A stretch of 64,000 nt of DNA from Actinomycetota bacterium (GTDB taxonomy: Bacteria > Actinomycetota > Geothermincolia > Geothermincolales > RBG-13-55-18). The stretch lies in NCBI GenBank assembly GCA_014360645.1, contig JACIXD010000011.1:62001-126000 (forward strand), read 5' to 3'. The notes under the pieces were generated by a model that saw only the letters and a program-made list of their open reading frames with translations, was not told the DNA's origin and did no database searches. Shown here in pieces: positions 17,556 through 25,239 of the stretch. The position numbers were made by a program, and so were the translations under genes. Each line of letters begins with the position of its first letter. Position 1 is the stretch's first letter.

Positions 17556-18653
17556 TCACCGCGAGAGCAGGTCTTCCTCGACCTCCAGGCCGAGCTGCTT
17601 CACCGCCAGGCTGAAGTCGTGGGGGCTGGTGGACGCCGATACCGCCACCTTGTACTCGACGAGCCCGTACCGGTAGAGGTCCACCAGCGACTGGTCGAAG
17701 GTCTGCATGCCGTAGAACTCACCCTCGGCGATGATCTCGCGCATCACCGTGGTGGGTTCCTCGTTGATGAGCGCCTCCGCCATGCGGCCCGTCATCACCA
17801 GCACCTCCACGGCCGGAACCCTTCCGCTGTGGTCCTTGAGGGGCAGGAGGCGCTGGGAGACGACCCCTCTGAGCACGCTGGCGAGGGTGAGCCTGATCTG
17901 CTTCTGCTGCTGGGGCGGGAAGAAGTCGATGATGCGGTTGACGGTCTCGGTGGTGTCGATGGTGTGGAAGGTGGAGAGCACCAGATGGCCGGTCATGGCC
18001 ACGCTCATGGCCGCCGTCACCGTCTCCGGGTCCCTCATCTCCCCGATGAGGATGACGTCGGGGTCCTGGCGGGTGATGTACTTCAGGGCATCGGCGTAGC
18101 TCTCGGTATCGGTGCCGATCTCCCTTTGGTGGATGATGCTCTTCTTGTCCACGTGCAGGACCTCGATGGGGTCCTCGATGGTGATGATGTTCACCTGGTC
18201 GTTGGTGTTGATGTAATCGATTATCGCCGCCAAGGTGGTGGTCTTGCCCGCTCCCGCCGGTCCCGTGACCAGGATCAGGCCGCGCCGCTCCATGGCCAGG
18301 CGCCGCAGCACCGGCGGCAGGCCGAGCTCCTCGAAGGAGGGCACGGAGGTGGTGAGCACCCTGCGGATGGCGATGCCCACCGTTCCCCTCTGCTTGAAGA
18401 TGTTGGCGCGGAACCTGCCCAGGCCGGCGATGCTGTAAGCGAAATCGACCTCGTTGCGCTCCGCGAACTTCTTGGCCTGCTTCTCGTTCATGAGGGCGTA
18501 GGCCGCCTCCACGGTGTCGGTGGGGGAAAGGCGCGGGAAGTCCGGTTTCACCAGGCGCCCGTCGATGCGGAAATACGGCGGCCCTCCGGCCTTGATGTGC
18601 AGGTCGGAAGCCTGCTTCTCGACCATGTATTGTAGAAGACTCTGGATGTCCAT
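17556..18653 (-). CDS. pilT: PilT-type twitching motility ATPase
   Basis: A 365-aa AAA secretion ATPase that powers retraction of type IV pili at the inner membrane. It starts MDIQSLLQYMVEKQASDLHI. Walker A is TGPAGAGKTTTL (about 128-139), the Asp box follows as IITIEDPIEVLH, Walker B is DVILIGEMRDPETV, and the His box is HLVLSTFHTIDTTE. Length and domain order are those of PilT rather than PilB. No other pilus genes adjoin; a CpaB-like gene is at 40477. Confidence 0.94.
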   Translation of the reverse strand: MDIQSLLQYMVEKQASDLHIKAGGPPYFRIDGRLVKPDFPRLSPTDTVEAAYALMNEKQAKKFAERNEVDFAYSIAGLGRFRANIFKQRGTVGIAIRRVLTTSVPSFEELGLPPVLRRLAMERRGLILVTGPAGAGKTTTLAAIIDYINTNDQVNIITIEDPIEVLHVDKKSIIHQREIGTDTESYADALKYITRQDPDVILIGEMRDPETVTAAMSVAMTGHLVLSTFHTIDTTETVNRIIDFFPPQQQKQIRLTLASVLRGVVSQRLLPLKDHSGRVPAVEVLVMTGRMAEALINEEPTTVMREIIAEGEFYGMQTFDQSLVDLYRYGLVEYKVAVSASTSPHDFSLAVKQLGLEVEEDLLSR

Positions 18654-18790
18654 CCTTCCCCCTAACGCCGGGCCGTCAAGCGTCGTCCTTCAGGATAAAT
18701 ATAACACAGAGCGGGGAAGGGGATGCCTCCATCGCGCCTCTCCCCCGGGACCGGCGGCCGGGCGGTAAAGCGGTCGGGCCCGCCGCCCCT

Positions 18791-19843
18791 TCACAGCTTC
18801 CAGAAGGGGGAGAGCTCCCGGCGCGTGGCCTCTATGACCTCCATGCCCCTGGTGGAGGGCTCGGGAAGGGTCCTGCCCCCGAGGTCCTCCTCCACCCTGA
18901 TATCCTCTCCCGCCATCACCGCTATGGTGTCGGCGATGGAGACCGCTATCCCGTCCAGGTTGTATCCCCCCTCCAGGGCCGCGAGCATCCTGCCCCCGCA
19001 GTGCCTCTCGGCCAGGTCCTTGAGGCGCCCGGTCATCTCGGCGTAGGAGCTGCCGCGCAGGAGCATGGAGCAAAGGAGGTCGCTGAAGTGCCCGTCATAC
19101 CCGGCGGAGACGAGCACCAGCTCCGGCCGGAACTGCTCGGCGATAGGGAGTATCACCCGGTCGAAGGCCGCGAGATAGACCTCCTCCCCGCTGCGCGCCG
19201 GGAGGGGGAAATTGACGGTATATCCCTTGCCCTTGCCCGCCCCCGTCTCCCCCGACGAGCCGCTCCCAGGGTAATGGGGATACTGGTGCAGGGAGACATA
19301 GAGGACCTGGTCGTCCTGGTAGAAGATGTCCTGGATGCCGTTGCCGTGATGGGCGTCCCAGTCCAGGATGAACACGCGCGAGACGCCGAGCCTCTGCAGG
19401 GCGAACCTCGCCGCCACCGCGTTGTTGTTGAAGAGACAGAAGCCCATGGCGCGCCCCGCCGTGGCGTGGTGGCCGGGGGGGCGCACGAGGCAGAAGGCGT
19501 TGGCGATCTCCCCCGAGAAGATCCTCTCCAGGCCGTCCAGCAGGGCTCCGGCGGAGCGCAGCGCCGCCGCGTAGGAGCGCGGGCTCACGTGGGTATCCGC
19601 GTCCAGCCATCCACCTCCCGACTCCGCCGTCTTCCTCACCATCTCGATGTAGCCCACGGGATGGACGAGGTTTATCTCCTCCACCGTGGCGTCGCGGGGA
19701 GACAGCATGCGCACCCTGTCCGCGAGACCGCTCTCGCGCAGCATGTCCATGGCGGCCTCGAGGCGCTCCGCGCGCTCGGGATGGCCGAAGCCCGTGTCGT
19801 GCTCGAGGTAGATGGGATCGTAGAAGACGGCGGTGGAACCCAT
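18791..19843 (-). CDS. histone-deacetylase-family hydrolase (AcuC/HDAC-like)
   Basis: A 350-aa zinc deacetylase-fold protein. RPPGHHATAGRAMGFC carries the paired catalytic histidines, FILDWDAHHGNGIQDIF carries the Zn-binding Asp and His, and SAGYDGHFSD the second Asp. Bacterial members act on acetyl-lysine (AcuC), acetylpolyamines or acetylated small molecules, and the substrate cannot be assigned here. It is cytoplasmic and has normal length. It lies 80 bp downstream of the NlpC/P60 gene start-proximal region on the same strand. Confidence 0.9.
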   Translation of the reverse strand: MGSTAVFYDPIYLEHDTGFGHPERAERLEAAMDMLRESGLADRVRMLSPRDATVEEINLVHPVGYIEMVRKTAESGGGWLDADTHVSPRSYAAALRSAGALLDGLERIFSGEIANAFCLVRPPGHHATAGRAMGFCLFNNNAVAARFALQRLGVSRVFILDWDAHHGNGIQDIFYQDDQVLYVSLHQYPHYPGSGSSGETGAGKGKGYTVNFPLPARSGEEVYLAAFDRVILPIAEQFRPELVLVSAGYDGHFSDLLCSMLLRGSSYAEMTGRLKDLAERHCGGRMLAALEGGYNLDGIAVSIADTIAVMAGEDIRVEEDLGGRTLPEPSTRGMEVIEATRRELSPFWKL

Positions 19844-19923
19844 TGCTCAAACCCCCTGGAAAGATCCGCGCCGGACGGGCCTACGGCGCCATCCGCGAGG
19901 CGCCGCGCGCTTCCGGCAACAGC

Positions 19924-20958
19924 CTAGATTATCCGTACCGCGCCGCAGAAATCGCTGCGCCTGCCCAGGTCCGCTATGCGTACCACGTCCCCGGTACGGG
20001 GGGCGTGGATGTACTGGCCGTTCCCGATATACATGCCCACGTGCCCGTAGCCGTGGAAGAACACCAGGTCGCCGGGCTGGAGGTCGGAATAGGAGACCGG
20101 GACACCGCACCGCGCCTGCATATACGAGCTGTGGGGCAGGCTGATGCCCACTTGGGCGTAGCAGTACATCACCAGCCCGGAGCAGTCGAACACATCGGGA
20201 CCCGATCCCGCGTACCGGTAGGGCTTTCCCAGCTGCTGGTAGGCTACCTGCACCACCCGCGGAGCATAGGGAGGAGGGGGCGGTGGAGGGGGGATGGGTC
20301 GGGAGACCGTCTGGCGGGGTGTGCTGACCGCGGCGCGGTTGGCCTCCTCCTGGGCGATGAGCCGGTTTACCTCCGCCTCCACCCCGGACATCAGCTCTCT
20401 CCTGCGCTGCAGCTCGGATTCGATCCTGCTCTTCTGCGCCTGCAGCTGCGCCACCGCCGCGTCCAGCTCCGCCCGCTGCGCCTCCAGCTCGGCGCGCGCC
20501 GCCTCCACCTGCCCGCGGGCGCTGAGCACGGAGGCGATGATCTCCACGTCCCCTCCGCCGATGCGCCGCGCGCGGTCGAGGTTGGTGTAGAGGTCGTCCA
20601 TCGTCCTGCACTCGGTGATCACCTCGAGGATGTCGGCATTCCCCGATTTATAGATCTCGCGCATGCGCTGGCCGAGGATGTCCTTGCGGTTCTCGAGCTC
20701 GGCGGTGAGGGCGGCTATCTCCCTCTCCTTCTGGGCGATCCTTGCCTGCGTCTGCCCCACACGCAGGTTTGTGAGGTTATACTGCTCGGTGACCGACTCG
20801 AGCTGGGCATCGATGCTCTGCACCTCGTTCTTGATCCGCTCCAGCTCGCTCTTCTTGTCCTGTACCGGATCGGCGGTGGATGCCCCTCCGCCCACCGCCA
20901 GCAGCATCGCCGCCGCCAGCAGGAGGCTGAGCATTATCGCCGTCGCCTGCCTGCGCAT
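19924..20958 (-). CDS. secreted NlpC/P60 peptidoglycan hydrolase with coiled-coil N-domain
   Basis: A 344-aa protein from ATG 20958 behind a GGGAGG site. A signal peptide spans about 1-29 (MRRQATAIMLSLLLAAAMLL). A long coiled coil follows to about 225, then a proline run and the C-terminal NlpC/P60 domain. FDCSGLVMYCYAQ contains the catalytic Cys and GHVGMYIGNGQYIHAP holds the His residues. This class cleaves peptide stems of peptidoglycan and takes part in cell separation in Actinobacteria, with the coiled coil controlling access. It acts outside the membrane. Confidence 0.91.
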   Translation of the reverse strand: MRRQATAIMLSLLLAAAMLLAVGGGASTADPVQDKKSELERIKNEVQSIDAQLESVTEQYNLTNLRVGQTQARIAQKEREIAALTAELENRKDILGQRMREIYKSGNADILEVITECRTMDDLYTNLDRARRIGGGDVEIIASVLSARGQVEAARAELEAQRAELDAAVAQLQAQKSRIESELQRRRELMSGVEAEVNRLIAQEEANRAAVSTPRQTVSRPIPPPPPPPPYAPRVVQVAYQQLGKPYRYAGSGPDVFDCSGLVMYCYAQVGISLPHSSYMQARCGVPVSYSDLQPGDLVFFHGYGHVGMYIGNGQYIHAPRTGDVVRIADLGRRSDFCGAVRII

Positions 20959-21339
20959 CGCGCTCCTCCCGTTCTCTACCGCCCGCCGCGGAGCGGCGAG
21001 GGGCTTTTTCCTCCTCGCACGGGGATGCTCTCTCATCCCCTAAAGGATAATTCAGGGTAAATGATAGCATACCCTCCCTCACCGGCCCAAAAGGCACGGG
21101 CTCCCGGAGAGGCCGGAAGCGCGTATGACGCAGGCCGTACGGGCCGGTCAGGGCCCGAACGCATGCCTCCCGCGAGGCGGATGCCTCGAGCGGGCCGGCC
21201 TTGAGCGGTCCTTCCGCGAAGCCCGCAAAGCCCTCCCTTCGGGCGGCCGCGACGGGGGCTGAGACTGGGGCGCTCCATATGCGCCGGGGCCCGCCGCAGC
21301 GGGCCCCTTGACCGCCTTACGTCTCCAGGAAGACTCCCG
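20959..21339. other. intergenic region with a strong hairpin
   Basis: About 380 bp between the NlpC/P60 and CoA-transferase genes. GGGGCCCGC (21286-21294) and GCGGGCCCC (21299-21307) form a perfect 9-bp stem with loop CGCA, 33 bp beyond the CoA-transferase stop. It may terminate that gene, although no U-tract follows. I see nothing else beyond the promoter area of the NlpC/P60 gene. Confidence 0.5.
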
Positions 21340-22560
21340 TCAGCCCACGGTGGAGGCGACCTGTCCCATGGCGCCGGAGAGCCTGATCTCCTCCGCTTCC
21401 TCCTCGCTCTTTCCGAGCACTTCCCTCAACAGCCAGTCGTTGTGCTCGCCCAGGGCAGGCGCGTGGGGGTACGACTTGACCGGGTGGTTGCGGGTCTTGA
21501 TGGGGATGGGATAGATCTTCAACTTCTCCATCTGACCCGTCTCGGGGCTCAGCTGCTCCAGCTCCACGATCATGCCCCGGGCCGCGGTATGGGGATGTGA
21601 GATGGCCTCGGAAACCTCCTTGGCGGGCGCCACCGGGGTGCCGTGGGACTGCAGGATCTCCACCACCTCATCGCGGGTGTGTTGCGTAGTCCACGACTCG
21701 ATGATGCGCTTCAGCTCCTCGTGGTTTGCCAGGCGTGCCAGGGGATTGTTGAACCTCTCGTCCTCCGCCAGCTCCGGCCTTCCCATGGCCCTGCAGAGGG
21801 CCCCGAAGGTGCTCTCGTTGGCCGCGCAGATGACCACGTCCTTGTCCCTGGTGGCGAAGGAGTCGAAGGGCGCGAGGTGCGGATAGCGGTTGCCGGTGCG
21901 CACGGTGTCCTTGCCCAGGATGGAATATTCCAGGAACTTAGCCTCCAGGAAGGTGAGGAGGGTATCGTACATGGCCAGGTCTATGTACTCTCCCATGCCC
22001 GTCTTCTCCCTCGCGTACAGGGAGCCGAGGATGGCGATGGTGCCGGCCATGGCGGTGCCGATATCGCCCACCAGGACCCCAACCCGCGTGGGGTGCTCCT
22101 CGCCGGTGGTGGCCATGATCCCCGTCATGGCCTGGATGATGCCGTCGTAGGCGGGATAGTGGGCAAGCGGCCCCGTCTGCCCGTATCCCGACATCTCGCA
22201 CATCACCAGGCGCGGGTTGATCTTCGAGAGCACGTCGTAGCCCACGCCCATCCTGTCCATGGTGCCCCCGGAGAAGTTGGAGACCAAGACGTCCGATACC
22301 GCGACCAGCTCCTTGAACAGCTCCAGGCCCCGCGGGTTCTTGAGGTCCATGGTCACGCTCTTCTTGCCGTGGTTCATCTGCACGAAGGTGCCGGAGATGC
22401 CCTTGAAATATGGCGGATAGAGCCGGGCCATATCTCCCAGACCGGGCCTTTCCAGGTGAATGACCTCCGCCCCCATCTCGCAAAGATAGAAGCCGCAGAA
22501 GGGACCGGCCACGGTGGTGGTGAAGTCGATCACTCTGATTCCGTCCAGCATTCCCTGCAT
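21340..22560 (-). CDS. CaiB/BaiF family III CoA-transferase
   Basis: A 406-aa family III CoA-transferase that moves CoA between organic acids. It starts GIRVIDFTTTVAGPF. The expected catalytic Asp lies in GEYIDLAMYDTLLTFLEAK, and GVLVGDIGTAMAGTIAIL precedes it. Length and layout match formyl-CoA/carnitine CoA-transferase relatives. The acid substrate is unknown, and no acyl-CoA dehydrogenase or oxalate gene is adjacent. It stands alone on its transcript with a clear upstream promoter. Confidence 0.9.
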   Translation of the reverse strand: MQGMLDGIRVIDFTTTVAGPFCGFYLCEMGAEVIHLERPGLGDMARLYPPYFKGISGTFVQMNHGKKSVTMDLKNPRGLELFKELVAVSDVLVSNFSGGTMDRMGVGYDVLSKINPRLVMCEMSGYGQTGPLAHYPAYDGIIQAMTGIMATTGEEHPTRVGVLVGDIGTAMAGTIAILGSLYAREKTGMGEYIDLAMYDTLLTFLEAKFLEYSILGKDTVRTGNRYPHLAPFDSFATRDKDVVICAANESTFGALCRAMGRPELAEDERFNNPLARLANHEELKRIIESWTTQHTRDEVVEILQSHGTPVAPAKEVSEAISHPHTAARGMIVELEQLSPETGQMEKLKIYPIPIKTRNHPVKSYPHAPALGEHNDWLLREVLGKSEEEAEEIRLSGAMGQVASTVG

Positions 22561-22600
22561 CGATGGTACCTCCCGTGATCTCCCAACCCCTCCCGTGCCT

Positions 22601-22628
22601 ATGATATTGTTTTCCGACTTTATGTCAA
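22601..22628 (-). promoter_or_regulatory. sigma-70-type promoter of the CoA-transferase
   Basis: On the minus strand TTGACA (22623-22628) and TATCAT (22601-22606) are separated by 16 bp. The predicted transcript starts about 34 bases before the ATG at 22560. The rest of 22561-22913 shows no gene. Confidence 0.65.
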
Positions 22629-22913
22629 TATTGATACGCCTTGGCCCGCAGCCATGGATGACCTAGGGCATATGTGTCTTGAGTAAAAGGTTTTCGGCAC
22701 GGATAGCCGCTGCGGTATATCGACATCCCGTCAGGTCAAAGCATGGCGGGGCCTGCGGCAAGCCGCGACGGCCGGGACAGCGGCACGGGCTTTCCTCCGG
22801 AAAGGACGACCGGGGAACCCGCCTTTCCGTATCCGTCGGAGCACCGATGCCGTTCGGGTGCCGCCAGGCGGCGGAGTGGGACGGGGAAGGTAGGGGGCCG
22901 GGCTTCGGCTGCC

Positions 22914-24665
22914 TCACCGGGCGGTGAAGACCAGCGTGGCCTCGTTGCCCTCGCGGTTGAAGCGCAGCTCGTCGGCGTAATGGCGCACGATGAGCAGGCC
23001 GCGGCCGCGCTCCGAGAGCAGGTCTTCCTTCTCCGCCGCCGCCTGCAGTCGGCGCTGGAAGTCGAACCCCTCTCCCTCGTCGCGCACGCGGATGGTGGCG
23101 CGCCGCGGCTCCGCCTTCACGGTGATATAGACCTTCTTCGAGACATCGCAGCGGTTGCCATGCTCCATGGCGTTGTGCAGCAGCTCCTCCAGGCAGAGGC
23201 GGAGGGTGACGGGGTCCTTCAGGCCCTCGAATCCCTGCAGGGTCTCCAGGACGCTGTTGATCACGTAGCGTATCTGGCGCACGTCCGTGCTCACGGTCAT
23301 GGTGAGGTCGTAGAGGTCCTCCAGCTCCATGACCATCACCGCGATGTCGTCGGGCTGGGAGGCGTCGCCGGTGAAGAGCATGATCTCGTCGGCCAAAGTA
23401 TCCAGAAAGCCCTCTATGTCCTCGCCGGTGTGGGCCTCCACCAGCTCCACCAGGCGCTTCTTTCCCAGCACCTCGCCCCTGGAGTTGAGGGCCCCGGTGA
23501 GGCCGTCGGTGTAGAGGAGGACGCGGTCGCCCTTCTCCAGCTTCACCCTCTTCTCCTGGTACTCGCCGTCGGCCATGAGCCCCACGGGGAACCCCTCTCC
23601 CTCGAGGTACTCCATCCCCCTCCCCCCCGCTCGCAGGAGCAGGGGCGGCTCATGTCCGGCCCGGCAGTAGGTGAGGGTGCCGTCGGTGTTGTCGTAGAAG
23701 GCATAGAAGAGGGTGGCGAAACCGTACTGCGATTCGTTGAAGAAGCGGCGGAAGGCCGCGTTGGCCTCGTCGAGGATGGCGCGCGGCGAGGCCTGCCTGC
23801 GCCCGATCTCGTAGAGGGTGGTGGTGAGCACGGACATGATCAGGGCCGCGGGCATGCCCTTGTTGGCGACGTCCCCGATCATGAGCCCGAACTTCTGGGG
23901 GCAGAACTCCGTGCGCAGGTTCTGACACCGTTCCTGTACCTCGCTGGAGCAATAGAAACAGAACCGGGAATCGCGGTCCAGGGGGATGACGCTGTAGAAG
24001 TCGCCGCCCACGGCCGAGGCGGGCATGAGTCTGGATACCATGCGTACGGATGCGCAAGGGACGTGGGTGGAGAGGATGGAGCGCTGGATGCGGCTGGCCA
24101 TGCGCAGCTCCCTGCCGATGCGTTCGTGGTCCCTGCGCAGCGCCTCGTAGAGGCGGGCGTTGTCGATGGCTACCGCCGCCATGTCCGCGAAGGAGGCGAG
24201 GTGCTCGAGGTCCCGGCGGTCGAAACGGCGTTGCCGTCCGGCGGTGGCCACGTTGAGCACGCCGATTATCCTTCCCTCCACCGTCAGAGGAACGGCGAGG
24301 GCGCTCTTGATGCTGGGGTCGGTGCCTCTGAACCGGCGGTCGGCGACCACGTCCTGCAGGACCAGAGGTTCTCCGTGTTCGGCGACCCATCCGGCTATGC
24401 CCTCCCCCACCCGCACCCTGAAGGAACGCGAGGAGTCCAGGCCCCGCGAGGCCCTCACCACCAGCTCCCCCTTTTCCTCGTCCACGAGCATGATGCTGCC
24501 GCGCTCGGCGCCCAGCAGCTCCATGGCCTGCTCCACCACGCGCTCCAGGCGGGTGGAGAGTTCCATGGAGGAGCTGATCAGCCTGCCGACGCGGTAAAAC
24601 CCTCCGTCCGCATCCGGGAAAGCGATCCCGCCGCTCCCCTCCTTACCGGCGTTGTATTCCAACAT
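22914..24665 (-). CDS. GAF - SpoIIE (PP2C) phosphatase - HATPase anti-sigma fusion
   Basis: A 583-aa partner-switching regulator starting at ATG 24665 behind AGGTGA. A GAF domain spans about 30-170 (LLGAERGSIMLVDEE, LAVPLTVEGRIIGVLNVAT). A SpoIIE-type PP2C domain spans about 185-415, with GGDFY, IGDVANKGMPAALIMS, LLYTDGLTGALN and SQPDDIAVMVME. A RsbW-like HATPase spans about 430-583 with LCLEELLHNAMEHGN and RGRGLLIVRHYADE. Residues 236-255 contain four cysteines (Cx2C x7 C x7 C) inserted before IGDV, absent from ordinary SpoIIE domains I know. Both kinase and phosphatase arms are in one chain, and the probable target STAS protein is encoded directly upstream. Confidence 0.9.
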   Translation of the reverse strand: MLEYNAGKEGSGGIAFPDADGGFYRVGRLISSSMELSTRLERVVEQAMELLGAERGSIMLVDEEKGELVVRASRGLDSSRSFRVRVGEGIAGWVAEHGEPLVLQDVVADRRFRGTDPSIKSALAVPLTVEGRIIGVLNVATAGRQRRFDRRDLEHLASFADMAAVAIDNARLYEALRRDHERIGRELRMASRIQRSILSTHVPCASVRMVSRLMPASAVGGDFYSVIPLDRDSRFCFYCSSEVQERCQNLRTEFCPQKFGLMIGDVANKGMPAALIMSVLTTTLYEIGRRQASPRAILDEANAAFRRFFNESQYGFATLFYAFYDNTDGTLTYCRAGHEPPLLLRAGGRGMEYLEGEGFPVGLMADGEYQEKRVKLEKGDRVLLYTDGLTGALNSRGEVLGKKRLVELVEAHTGEDIEGFLDTLADEIMLFTGDASQPDDIAVMVMELEDLYDLTMTVSTDVRQIRYVINSVLETLQGFEGLKDPVTLRLCLEELLHNAMEHGNRCDVSKKVYITVKAEPRRATIRVRDEGEGFDFQRRLQAAAEKEDLLSERGRGLLIVRHYADELRFNREGNEATLVFTAR

Positions 24666-24673
24666 CTGCCATA

Positions 24674-25018
24674 TCACCTGAAGCTGCCCACGGCCTCCTC
24701 TTCGTTCTCGTACATCTCGATGATCTTGGTGAAGCGCACCACGTCCAGGAGCTCCCGGATGGGCTCCGCCGCCCTGAGTATCTTCAACGCCCCCTTGTTC
24801 TGGCTGCATCTCTTGTAGGCGTCGGCGATGATGCTCAGGCCGGCGGTGTTGATGTAGGAGAGCCCTTCGATGTCCAGGATGAGGTTGTAGCAGCCGTCCA
24901 GGAACACCTCCTCCAGTACCTCGCCGAACCGCTCCACCGTTTCGGAATCGATCACTCCCGAGACCCGCACCACCGCGATCTCTCCCAGATCGCCGGCCTT
25001 GGAAACCGCTATCTCCAT
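24674..25018 (-). CDS. STAS-domain anti-sigma-factor antagonist
   Basis: A 114-aa single STAS domain starting at ATG 25018, seven bases after GAGGAGG. LILDIEGLSYINTAGLSIIA is the phosphoacceptor loop, with Thr-Ala-Gly where most SpoIIAA/RsbV proteins have Ser-Ser-Gly. It is expected to be phosphorylated by a RsbW-like kinase and dephosphorylated by a SpoIIE-type phosphatase, both domains of the next gene eight bases downstream. No sigma factor gene is adjacent. Confidence 0.9.
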   Translation of the reverse strand: MEIAVSKAGDLGEIAVVRVSGVIDSETVERFGEVLEEVFLDGCYNLILDIEGLSYINTAGLSIIADAYKRCSQNKGALKILRAAEPIRELLDVVRFTKIIEMYENEEEAVGSFR

Positions 25019-25171
25019 AAGCACGCCTCCTCTCCGCTGCCTTACCGGGACGACAATGAAGATATCGGCATGTCACCCTTGCGGTTTGAATGGGGCCGCG
25101 ACCCGCCCGGGCGGGGAAGGGCACCGGCCATCCCAACCCCGTCTCCCCGCCCCGCGAAAAAACCCCCTTCA

Positions 25172-25216
25172 ACTATATATCGTGTTGATGTTAAAGAATT
25201 TTTACTATATATTGTA
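25172..25216 (+). promoter_or_regulatory. AT-rich duplicated element upstream of the chelatase gene
   Basis: ACTATATAT followed by CGTG (25172-25184) and the same nine bases followed by TGTA (25204-25216) lie 32 bp apart in an AT-rich block between the divergent STAS and chelatase genes. The block probably contains the chelatase promoter and a regulator site. ACTATATATCG resembles the ATATATCG iterons before padR. Confidence 0.45.
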
Positions 25217-25239
25217 CTAAACGGCGAGAGGAAGGTGAG

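Noticed and set aside
22914-25172. A single 752-aa frame covering the STAS and SpoIIE genes
   Set aside because: The N-terminal 170 residues are out of frame with the STAS domain; clear ribosome sites give two genes starting at 25018 and 24665.
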